A DNA stretch of 6,827 bases, taken from assembly GCA_016210425.1 (NCBI GenBank), contig JACQUE010000159.1, forward strand, positions 1 through 6,827, given 5' to 3'. Under the pieces are notes generated by a model. The model was not told where the DNA came from. It did not search any database and saw only the letters and a list, made by a program, of their open reading frames with translations. Both the position numbers and the translations under genes were made by a program. Positions 1 to 5,981 of this stretch are shown here, in pieces (position 1 is the first letter of the stretch; each line of letters starts with the position of its first letter). Source of the stretch: Chloroflexota bacterium. GTDB taxonomy: Bacteria; Chloroflexota; Dehalococcoidia; JACQUE01.

Positions 1-1
1 G

Positions 2-877
2 AGGCGCGTGATTGCCGAGACCGGGGCCGGGCAGCACGGCGTGGCCACGGCGACGGTCTGCGCGATGCTGGGGATGGAGTGCGTGATCTACATGGGCGAG
101 GAGGACATACACCGCCAGTCGCTGAACGTCTTCCGCATGAAGCTGCTGGGGGCCGAGGTACGTTCGGTGACGACCGGCACACGCACCCTCAAAGATGCCA
201 TCACCGAGGCCCTGCGCGACTGGGTCACAAACGTTGCGACGACCCATTACATGCTGGGCAGCGCCGTCGGGCCGCATCCCTATCCCATGATGGTGAGGGA
301 CTTCCAGTCGGTCATCGGAACAGAGGCGCGCAGGCAGATGCTGGAGCAGGCGGGGCGACTACCCGACTACGCCGTCGCCTGCGTGGGTGGAGGCAGCAAT
401 GCCATAGGGCTCTTCTATCCCTTCGTGGGTGATGCCTCGGTCAAGCTGGTGGGTGTCGAGGCGGCCGGCCGAGGGCTGGATACGGGCGAGCACGCGGCCA
501 GCCTGTCGAAAGGCCGCCCCGGAGTGCTGCACGGCACAAAGTCCTACCTCCTCCAGGACGATAACGGCCAGATCCTGGACACCCACAGCATCTCGGCGGG
601 GCTCGACTACCCTGGCGTTGGGCCGGAGCACAGCTACTACAAGGAATCGAAGCGCGCCACATATGTCGCTGTGACCGACGAGCAGGCGCTGGAGGGCTTT
701 CAGCTCCTCTGCCGCACCGAGGGCATCATCCCTGCCCTGGAGCCCTCACATGCCCTCTACTACGCCGCCCAGCTCGCCTCAACCCTCACGCCAGAGGAGA
801 TCGTGCTCGTTGGCCTGAGCGGTCGTGGGGACAAGGACATGGATACGGTGGCCAGAGCCCTCGGCGTCAGCTTGTAG
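2..877 (+). CDS. trpB: Tryptophan synthase beta chain, 5'-truncated by window edge
   Basis: This is the PLP-dependent beta subunit that condenses indole with L-serine to make tryptophan in the cytoplasm. The visible part opens with [13 protein letters not shown], the conserved active-site stretch whose Glu matches Glu109 of the enterobacterial enzyme, so about 105 N-terminal residues, including the PLP-binding lysine, lie outside the window. Counting from the GTG at 8, the PLP-phosphate loop GGGSN is at residues 127-131, the Glu of PALEPSHAL (equivalent to Glu350) is at 245 and the Ser of LSGRGDKD (equivalent to Ser377) is at 271. The frame ends at a natural TAG and the C terminus is of normal length. 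All visible catalytic landmarks are intact, so it is probably functional. The usual downstream partner trpA is absent; trpA may lie upstream or elsewhere. The GTG at 8 is internal, not the true start. Confidence 0.97.
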   Translation, partial: RRVIAETGAGQHGVATATVCAMLGMECVIYMGEEDIHRQSLNVFRMKLLGAEVRSVTTGTRTLKDAITEALRDWVTNVATTHYMLGSAVGPHPYPMMVRDFQSVIGTEARRQMLEQAGRLPDYAVACVGGGSNAIGLFYPFVGDASVKLVGVEAAGRGLDTGEHAASLSKGRPGVLHGTKSYLLQDDNGQILDTHSISAGLDYPGVGPEHSYYKESKRATYVAVTDEQALEGFQLLCRTEGIIPALEPSHALYYAAQLASTLTPEEIVLVGLSGRGDKDMDTVARALGVSL

Positions 878-906
878 GACGCCTCTTCCCATCGTTGCCG
901 CCCTCG

Positions 907-915
907 TGTTAAAGT
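907..915 (+). promoter_or_regulatory. Possible extended -10 promoter for the cNMP-binding-fold gene
   Basis: TGTTAAAGT in the trpB-to-951 gap reads as a TG-N extended -10 element with hexamer TAAAGT. An 18-base spacer leads back to a weak -35 candidate, TTCCCA, at 886-891. It would start transcription near 922 and leave a short leader before the strong Shine-Dalgarno sequence. Assigned by eye and weak taken alone, but the same TG-N arrangement occurs before three other genes here. Confidence 0.35.
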
Positions 916-950
916 GGGCGCTAGCGGGCTAATCGCTGAGGAGGTATCCA

Positions 951-1433
951 GTGGACGTCAAGCAGACGCTGAAGTCGTGTCTAGTCTTCGCGGGGCTCTC
1001 TGATCAGGAGCTGGACAAGATAGCCCCGCTTTGCCACGTTGAGGAGTACCAGGCGGATACGGCCCTGTTGCGGGAGGGCGAGCGGGCGCGACGCCTCTAC
1101 ATAGTGATGGAAGGCGAGGTCGCCGTAGGCAAGTTCGTCGACGTCGCTTCCGACGAGCCGTTAGCCATAGAGGCCGATATCAGCCATCCGGGGACGCTCG
1201 TCGGCTGGTCGGCCTTGGTCGATCCGGAGATCCTCACCGCTTCGGCCAAGTGCGTAACCGACAGCCGTCTGCTGGTCGTCGAAGCGGCGGCGTTGCGCCG
1301 CGCCCTTCAGTCGGACCCCCGCATCGGCTTCGAGGTCGTCGGTCGCCTGAACCATCTTCTGTCCCACATGATCCGCAGGATGGGCAGGCGACGCGGCGTG
1401 GCTGCCGAAGTGATGAAGGCAGCTGACGAGTAA
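951..1433 (+). CDS. Stand-alone cyclic-nucleotide-binding-fold (Crp/cNMP-like) protein
   Basis: This 160-residue protein starts at GTG, fixed by a near-perfect Shine-Dalgarno sequence (AGGAGGT, 939-945) five bases upstream. The beta-roll is recognisable: LVFAGLSDQELDKIAPLC near the N terminus, the loop LLREGERARRLYIVMEGEVAVG at about 39-60, then LVGWSALVDPEILTASAKC at 83-101 and the closing strand VTDSRLLVVEAAALRRAL. A basic helical tail (HMIRRMGRRRG) ends it. There is no helix-turn-helix, so it is not a complete Crp/Fnr regulator. In the phosphate-binding cassette, the Glu and Arg that hold cAMP in Crp are replaced (GELGL becomes GWSAL; no Arg before ASAKC), which suggests another ligand or none. 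It follows trpB by 73 bases and precedes a terminator-like hairpin. A regulatory or accessory role is inference; partner unknown. Confidence 0.85.
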   Translation: MDVKQTLKSCLVFAGLSDQELDKIAPLCHVEEYQADTALLREGERARRLYIVMEGEVAVGKFVDVASDEPLAIEADISHPGTLVGWSALVDPEILTASAKCVTDSRLLVVEAAALRRALQSDPRIGFEVVGRLNHLLSHMIRRMGRRRGVAAEVMKAADE

Positions 1434-1503
1434 GAGGTATCTGATGCCCCAGGCTGGACGATCGCGGCCAGTGGAGGCATCTGTGTATGCAAGCAGCCAA
1501 AGG

Positions 1504-1544
1504 GCCCCGGCCTCTTCCGATGAAGAGGGCCGGGGCTTATTCAT
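1504..1544 (+). terminator. GC-rich hairpin, probable transcription terminator
   Basis: A 14-bp stem with a single bulged G (1527) forms between 1504-1517 and 1522-1536 around a CGAT loop (1518-1521). The top is TCTTC/GAAGA and the base is GCCCCGGCC/GGCCGGGGC. It is followed by a short, impure T-rich stretch (TTATTCAT). It lies between the stop of the cNMP-fold gene and the transporter ribosome-binding site, so it most likely ends the upstream transcript. The poor T-run means read-through or attenuation is possible. Confidence 0.6.
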
Positions 1545-1565
1545 AGGGCTCAAGTAGGAGAAGAG

Positions 1566-2912
1566 ATGCCCGGCTTGCCGCTGTTCTTCCGGGGACCGCG
1601 AGCGCCCTACTACGGATGGGTCATCGTCGCCGTCTGTTTCCTCAACAACTTCATCGTCATCGGCGTGGGCGCCTTTGCCTTCGCGCTAATGATGAAGCCG
1701 ATGGGAGCGGACCTGGGCTGGACGCGCGGCATGACGACGGGCGCTCTCAGTATGAGGAACGTCCTCGCGGGGCTTATCGGGCCCTTGCTTGGGACACTGC
1801 TGGACAGGGTCGGCGCCCGGCCGGTCATGGTAGTGACCGCCCTCACGGGAGGCCTGAGCCTCGCCCTTATTAGCGGCGTGCACTCCCTGTGGCAGTTCTA
1901 CCTCTTCTACGGAGTCATCGGTGGCATGGGAGGACTCCAGTCCAGCGGCCTGATCACCTCCACCCTCATCGCGAAGTGGTTCATCCGTAAGCGCGGGCGG
2001 GCCGTGGCCATCGCCAGCGTTGGGATAAGCCTGAGTGGGGTCTTCATGATCCCCGTCATCCAATGGCTCATCTCCAGCTACGGCTGGCGGACGACCTGGC
2101 TCGTCATGGGCATCCTTGTCTGGATCCTGGTCGTTATACCGTCGGGGCTCTTCTTACGTCGCCGGCCGGAAGACCTGGGGCTGCGGCCCGATGGCGATCC
2201 TGCACCCGACAGTGAGGAGCACGTCGAGGAGGCCGCCTCGCTGGCGACCCTGCCAAGGCGGCCGGCGAGGATGCCTGTTCGGGAGGAGACGTGGACGCTG
2301 CGCCAGGCGCTGCGGACCCGCACCCTGTGGTTCCTCATCGCCGCCCAGAACCTAGCCGGTCTGGGCATGGGCGCCATATACCTGCACGAGGTTGCCTATC
2401 TGACCGACATCGGCTTCAGCAGCGCCATCGCCGTCACGGCGCTCACGGTCCACGCGGCGTCGATGAGCGTCGGCACGGTGGCAGGAGGCTTCGTAAGCGA
2501 AAGACTGCATGTGCGGATCAATGCGATGATGTCTCTTATAGGGCTTAGCGTTGGTGTCATGCTCCTGATCCTTCTCGGCAACGTGAGAGCAATACCCTTG
2601 GTCTTCGTCTTTGCCCCCGTCTACGGCTTCTTTGTCGGTGCGCAATCAGTCGTTAGCTCCCTCATCTGGCCCAACTACTATGGCCGCACCTTCATCGGCA
2701 CTATCAGCGGCTTCCTGAATCCTCTAAACCTCGTCTCCGCCGCGGGCGGTCCGCTGCTGGCTGCCTTTATCCACGATGTCACGGGGGGCTACCGTCCTGC
2801 CTTCTTTATCTACATAGGCTGCTGGCTGGTTGCTTCATTCCTAATGTTCCATGCTAGGCAGCCTAAGAAAGCGGAGCTTCAGAGGATGGCTGTGCCGGAG
2901 AGCGCCGGCTAG
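1566..2912 (+). CDS. Major facilitator superfamily transporter, oxalate/monocarboxylate-like
   Basis: A 448-residue inner-membrane secondary transporter. The ATG follows the Shine-Dalgarno sequence TAGGAG (1555-1560) by five bases. It opens with YYGWVIVAVCFLNN, the typical first helix of OxlT/MCT-type MFS proteins. Motif A of the loop between helices 2 and 3 is present as GTLLDRVGARP (76-86), and WFIRKRGRAVAIASVGISLSG (138-158) marks the helix 4-5 region. A hydrophilic central loop (about 198-250) separates two six-helix halves, giving about 12 membrane spans. Length is normal for the family. The substrate cannot be read from the sequence; a small carboxylate is a guess from family resemblance. 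Its 3' end is 3 bases from the convergent dgt stop. No clear promoter was found in the 1434-1565 gap, so it may depend on read-through of the upstream hairpin. Confidence 0.93.
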   Translation: MPGLPLFFRGPRAPYYGWVIVAVCFLNNFIVIGVGAFAFALMMKPMGADLGWTRGMTTGALSMRNVLAGLIGPLLGTLLDRVGARPVMVVTALTGGLSLALISGVHSLWQFYLFYGVIGGMGGLQSSGLITSTLIAKWFIRKRGRAVAIASVGISLSGVFMIPVIQWLISSYGWRTTWLVMGILVWILVVIPSGLFLRRRPEDLGLRPDGDPAPDSEEHVEEAASLATLPRRPARMPVREETWTLRQALRTRTLWFLIAAQNLAGLGMGAIYLHEVAYLTDIGFSSAIAVTALTVHAASMSVGTVAGGFVSERLHVRINAMMSLIGLSVGVMLLILLGNVRAIPLVFVFAPVYGFFVGAQSVVSSLIWPNYYGRTFIGTISGFLNPLNLVSAAGGPLLAAFIHDVTGGYRPAFFIYIGCWLVASFLMFHARQPKKAELQRMAVPESAG

Positions 2913-2915
2913 AGG

Positions 2916-4079
2916 CTACGGCAGGACGACGACGTCGAAGTCGAAGAGGCGGCGGGATTCTAGGACGGCGTAGCGGTCGGTGAGGGAGGCGAGATAGTCG
3001 CAGATCGCCCTTTCTAGGGACTCGGTCTTCTTGGCTGCGGCCAACACAGACTCGGGGAGCTGTCTGGGCTGGCGCCGAAACTCCAGAAAAAGGGTCGTGA
3101 GGAGTCGCTTTGCCTTCTCGCTCATCCGCACAACCTCCGTGTGCTGGTAGAGGTTGTGGAACAGGAAGGCCCGCAAGGCATCGATCTTCGGCTGGAGCTC
3201 CGTGGAAAAAGCAACGATGTCACTGGGACGCTGTCGGACGGCGGTCGGCGAGCCAAGCCCCTCGCGTCGCAGCGTCAGCTCGGTATTATCGATAACGTCG
3301 GCGATGAGGCGGTCAACCAAGTAGCGGGTGGCTGCATGGCGCTGCGTCTCGGCGTCCAGCGCCCCGTATCTGGCCGATATGGCCTCGATGGCCTCCTGCC
3401 ATAGGGCAACCCCAGCCTTCTCGATTTGTGCTCCAGAAAGCAGCCTCGACCGCAGGCCGTCGTCCAGGTCGTGGCAGCTATAGGCGATGTCATCCGCGAT
3501 ATTGGCGACCTGGGCCTCCAGGCTGGGGCAGGCGCCGTCCGCGAACTCGGGTGATAGGATGGGGCCAGGCACGTGCTTGGCGATGCCCTCGCGCACCTCC
3601 CACGATAGGTTCAGCCCGCTGTGGCCTGGGTATCTCAGCTCCAGATCGTCCACTATGCGCAGACTCTGCCGGTTGTGGTCAAAGCCTCCGTGGGCGGCCA
3701 TGGCCTCGTCCAACGCGGCCTCTCCGGCGTGCCCAAAGGGAGAATGGCCCAGGTCATGCGCCAGGGAGATCGCTTCCGTCAAGTCGGGGTTGGCGCCTAG
3801 GGCGCGGGCGATGGATTGAGCGATCTGCGTGGCCTCGATGGTATGGGTGAGGCGGGTTCTGTAATACTCGCCCTCAAAGCTGAGGAATACCTGCGTCTTA
3901 TATTCAAGGCGGCGGAAGGCGGCAGAATGAATGATGCGATCTCTATCCCGCTGGAATTCGGTGCGGTGTGAGGCAGGCTCCTGAGGAAAGCGGCGCCCCC
4001 GTGAGTCGCGGCTGAGGGTCGCATAGGAGGCCAGGGTCCGGCTCTCGTTTTCCTCCTGCGCCTCTCTTGTCACCAGCAT
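2916..4079 (-). CDS. dgt: Deoxyguanosinetriphosphate triphosphohydrolase-like HD protein
   Basis: Cytoplasmic HD-superfamily enzyme expected to split dNTPs into deoxynucleoside and triphosphate, affecting dNTP pools. Family signatures appear in order (387-residue numbering): RDRDRIIHSAAFRRLEYKTQVF at about 44-65, RTRLTHTIEATQIA (metal-ligand His79), SLAHDLGHSPFGHAGE (His108-Asp109) and VANIADDIAYSCHDLDDGLR (Asp196/197). All HD metal ligands are present. Length fits the shorter, non-E. coli branch. The frame is open to an ATG at 4130, but the ATG at 4079 is preferred because an AAGGAGG Shine-Dalgarno sequence sits 7 bases before it and a -10-like element at 4100-4108 would start transcription inside the longer version. 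The gene converges on the MFS gene and diverges from the S41 protease gene. Substrate preference within dNTPs is not determinable here. Confidence 0.95.
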   Translation of the reverse strand: MLVTREAQEENESRTLASYATLSRDSRGRRFPQEPASHRTEFQRDRDRIIHSAAFRRLEYKTQVFLSFEGEYYRTRLTHTIEATQIAQSIARALGANPDLTEAISLAHDLGHSPFGHAGEAALDEAMAAHGGFDHNRQSLRIVDDLELRYPGHSGLNLSWEVREGIAKHVPGPILSPEFADGACPSLEAQVANIADDIAYSCHDLDDGLRSRLLSGAQIEKAGVALWQEAIEAISARYGALDAETQRHAATRYLVDRLIADVIDNTELTLRREGLGSPTAVRQRPSDIVAFSTELQPKIDALRAFLFHNLYQHTEVVRMSEKAKRLLTTLFLEFRRQPRQLPESVLAAAKKTESLERAICDYLASLTDRYAVLESRRLFDFDVVVLP

Positions 4080-4086
4080 CGGCTTT

Positions 4087-4093
4087 CCTCCTT
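4087..4093 (-). promoter_or_regulatory. Strong Shine-Dalgarno sequence fixing the dgt start
   Basis: AAGGAGG on the - strand, 7 bases upstream of the ATG at 4079. The alternative ATG at 4130 would add 17 residues (MAGTSAGVVKSREGGKP) that carry no family motif. I see no comparable site before 4130. Confidence 0.75.
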
Positions 4094-4099
4094 CCCGCG

Positions 4100-4108
4100 A
4101 TTTTACCA
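4100..4108 (-). promoter_or_regulatory. Possible extended -10 promoter for dgt
   Basis: On the - strand TGGTAAAAT gives a TG-N extended -10 with hexamer TAAAAT. No -35 match was found at 17-18 bases. Initiation would fall near 4093, at the Shine-Dalgarno sequence, giving a very short leader and excluding the upstream ATG at 4130. Confidence 0.4.
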
Positions 4109-4144
4109 CGCCCGCGCTGGTCCCCGCCATCCGCGTTCTATCGC

Positions 4145-4164
4145 CTTCAAATTTTTATTTGAAG
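4145..4164. repeat. Perfect AT-rich inverted repeat in the dgt / S41 protease divergent region
   Basis: CTTCAAAT, a TTTT spacer, then ATTTGAAG: an exact 8-bp palindrome with a 4-base centre, clearly more AT-rich than its surroundings. Its right arm contains TTGAAG, the predicted -35 of the protease promoter, so it could be an operator. It could also form a small hairpin, but a terminator role is unlikely because it lies upstream of both divergent genes. Confidence 0.55.
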
Positions 4165-4188
4165 AAGGGGCGGTCTGGATGTTAGAAT
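4159..4188 (+). promoter_or_regulatory. Predicted promoter of the S41 protease gene
   Basis: -35 TTGAAG (4159-4164), 18-base spacer, -10 TAGAAT (4183-4188) preceded by TGT, making an extended -10. Predicted transcription start is about 4195, leaving a leader of about 47 bases. The -35 lies inside the inverted repeat at 4145-4164. Confidence 0.5.
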
Positions 4189-4241
4189 GGAGCTTGATCC
4201 TCCCCTTAGCCCCCGGAGAGTGAGGAGGCAAGGAGTTAGAC

Positions 4242-5474
4242 ATGGTCCGATCCCTGAAAGTATCCGTCGTTGTCCTGTTGATGACGGCCCTCGTGATCCT
4301 ATCATTCGGCGTTGGTTATGGAGTTGCCAACAGGACCAGCGGCGACAGCACGGCCACTGCCGAGTTCAAGCATCCGTCCGTCTCCACTCCCCGCAGCGAG
4401 GTCACCCAGGGAGTCCCTCCCGAGTTCAGCCTGTTACCTGAGGTCTGGCAGATTCTTAAAGAGGAGTTCGTAAAGCAGGACACCCTTAAGGAACCGGACA
4501 TAGGTCGCAGTACAATCGACGGCCTCTTGAAGGCCCTGGACGACCCTCACACGTCCTATGTTTCTCCGGACGACTTCAGACTGGAGCGGAGCGCCTTCAC
4601 TGGAAACTTTGAGGGCATAGGCGCCCAGGTGACAATGGTCGAGGGCCAGCTCACGGTCATAGCTCCAATCGCCGGCTCCCCGGCTCAGGCCGCCGGGATC
4701 AAGGCCGGTGATATCATTGCCGCTGTGGATGGGCAGTCCCTGGAGGGCATAAACTTGTCGCAGGCGATTAGTCGCATCCGTGGTCCAAAGGGCACCTCGG
4801 TGCGCCTAACCATTATCCACGGTGGTGAGGCCAAGCCGGTGGAGATAACGGTGGTACGTGACATAATCAAGACCGCAAGCGTCTTCGCCAGCCTGCGGCC
4901 GGACAAGATTGCCCATATAGGCATTAGCTCCTTCTCCGATTCTACGGATACCGAGATGAGGAAGGCGCTAAAGGATATGAAGGACCAGGGGGCCACCGGT
5001 ATCGTCCTGGACCTTCGCAACAATCCGGGTGGCCTGCTGGATACCACCGTTCAGGTAGCCAGCGAGTTCCTATCAGGCGGCATCGTCCTTTATGAGGAGG
5101 ACCGCGACGGTAACCGACAGCCGGCCAAGGCCAAGAGCGGCGGCGTGGCAATAGACATACCCCTTGTGGTGCTCGTCAACGAGGGGAGCGCCAGCGGCAG
5201 TGAGGTGCTGGCGGGGGCTCTTCAGGACCGCGGCCGGGCGAAGCTGGTGGGCGTCAAGACCTTTGGCAAGGGAAGCATCAACCACATCCGCGAGCTGAGC
5301 AACGGAGGCGCCCTGACTGTTACCTTTGCCCGGTGGCTGACCCCCAACCAGAGGCAGATCGAGGGCCAGGGGCTAGAGCCGGATATCAAGGTGGAGCTGA
5401 CGAAGGAGGATGCTCAGGCCGGCAGGGACACGCAGCTAGAGCGGGCGCTGCAGGTACTTAAGAACGGCGCATAA
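4242..5474 (+). CDS. ctpA: S41-family carboxyl-terminal (tail-specific) processing protease
   Basis: A membrane-anchored serine protease that cuts proteins after recognising their C termini. The ATG follows AAGGAG (4230-4235) by six bases. Residues 5-28 form one hydrophobic N-terminal segment (signal anchor or signal peptide), placing the catalytic part outside the membrane. A helical region with the family motif DGLLKALDDPHTSYVSPDDF (93-112) leads to a PDZ domain (about 117-195) and the catalytic core. The catalytic Ser318 lies in NEGSASGSEVLAGALQD and the general base Lys343 in TFGKGSIN, exactly 25 apart as in CtpB and the D1 protease. The Gln that completes the Ser-Lys-Gln triad of CtpB (Lys+4) is Asn347 here. 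At 410 residues the length is usual. It sits 40 bases before smpB-ssrA. The exact subfamily (CtpA or CtpB) is not settled. Confidence 0.95.
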   Translation: MVRSLKVSVVVLLMTALVILSFGVGYGVANRTSGDSTATAEFKHPSVSTPRSEVTQGVPPEFSLLPEVWQILKEEFVKQDTLKEPDIGRSTIDGLLKALDDPHTSYVSPDDFRLERSAFTGNFEGIGAQVTMVEGQLTVIAPIAGSPAQAAGIKAGDIIAAVDGQSLEGINLSQAISRIRGPKGTSVRLTIIHGGEAKPVEITVVRDIIKTASVFASLRPDKIAHIGISSFSDSTDTEMRKALKDMKDQGATGIVLDLRNNPGGLLDTTVQVASEFLSGGIVLYEEDRDGNRQPAKAKSGGVAIDIPLVVLVNEGSASGSEVLAGALQDRGRAKLVGVKTFGKGSINHIRELSNGGALTVTFARWLTPNQRQIEGQGLEPDIKVELTKEDAQAGRDTQLERALQVLKNGA

Positions 5475-5480
5475 TCCTTC

Positions 5481-5510
5481 TTGATAGCTTTCGCGCATTA
5501 GTGCTATTAT
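5481..5510 (+). promoter_or_regulatory. Consensus-like promoter of smpB-ssrA
   Basis: -35 TTGATA (5481-5486), 18-base spacer, -10 TATTAT (5505-5510) preceded by TGC, so both a good -35 and an extended -10. It fits almost entirely in the 40-base gap after the protease gene. The expected start point, about 5517, falls on the smpB start region, predicting a leaderless or nearly leaderless mRNA. It is the best promoter match I see in the window. Confidence 0.65.
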
Positions 5511-5514
5511 TACG

Positions 5515-5979
5515 TTGAGCAATGTGGCTATACAGACTATCGCCGTCAACCGCAAAGCCCTTCACGATTATCATATCCTGGATACGGTGGAAGCGGGACT
5601 CGTCCTAACGGGCACGGAGATCAAATCCATCAGGGCGGGCCGGGCGAACTTGCGGGAAGCGTACGCGGCCCTTGATAAGGGCGAGATGTGGCTCTTTAAC
5701 ATGCATGTCGCTCACTATGAGGCGGCCAGCCGCTTCAACCATGAGCCAACCCGGCAGAGGAAGCTCCTTCTGCACAAGAAGGAGCTTTGGAGCTTCGGTG
5801 GACGGGCTGAGGAGCAGGGGTTGACGCTGGTGCCTCTACGGCTCTACCTTAAGAATGGGCTGGCAAAGGTGGAGATAGGTCTCGCCAAGGGCAAAAGGGT
5901 GTATGACAAGCGCGAGACCATCGCCAGGAGGGAGGCCGAGCGCCAGATCCAGCGGGCTCTCAGGCGAGAGAAGTTATAG
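5515..5979 (+). CDS. smpB: SsrA-binding protein SmpB
   Basis: SmpB binds the tRNA-like domain of tmRNA and takes it to stalled ribosomes for trans-translation. The family motifs are all present: NRKALHDYHI (12-21), GTEIKSIRAGRANL (33-46), FNHEPTRQRKLLLHKKEL (74-91) and the basic C-terminal tail KGKRVYDKRETIARREAERQIQRALRREKL that mimics a codon-anticodon helix in the decoding centre. Length, 154 residues, is typical. The start is uncertain: the frame can begin at TTG 5515 or GTG 5524, and neither has a Shine-Dalgarno sequence. The predicted transcription start near 5517 favours GTG 5524 with a leader of about 7 bases (151 residues). The stop is 2 bases before the tmRNA 5' end, so smpB and ssrA are almost certainly co-transcribed. 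Confidence 0.97.
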   Translation: MSNVAIQTIAVNRKALHDYHILDTVEAGLVLTGTEIKSIRAGRANLREAYAALDKGEMWLFNMHVAHYEAASRFNHEPTRQRKLLLHKKELWSFGGRAEEQGLTLVPLRLYLKNGLAKVEIGLAKGKRVYDKRETIARREAERQIQRALRREKL

Positions 5980-5981
5980 AA

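Noticed and set aside
1444..1557. 37-codon frame from ATG 1444 to the TAG overlapping the transporter Shine-Dalgarno sequence, as a possible leader peptide
   Set aside because: Its second half is simply the terminator hairpin read through, with no run of regulatory codons and only a weak AGAGG site; chance is the simpler explanation.
2913..2920. Bidirectional terminator between the convergent MFS and dgt genes
   Set aside because: Only a 3-base gap and a weak 4-bp GCCG/CGGC pairing across the stops; not enough to call.
4199..4228. CCTCC (4199-4203) pairing with GGAGG (4224-4228) as a switch hiding the protease ribosome-binding site
   Set aside because: Only 5 bp with a 20-base loop, and the better-placed Shine-Dalgarno sequence AAGGAG (4230-4235) stays free.
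4187..4441. 84-codon frame overlapping the start of the S41 protease
   Set aside because: It overlaps the strongly supported protease frame, shows no motif, and lacks a good ribosome-binding site.
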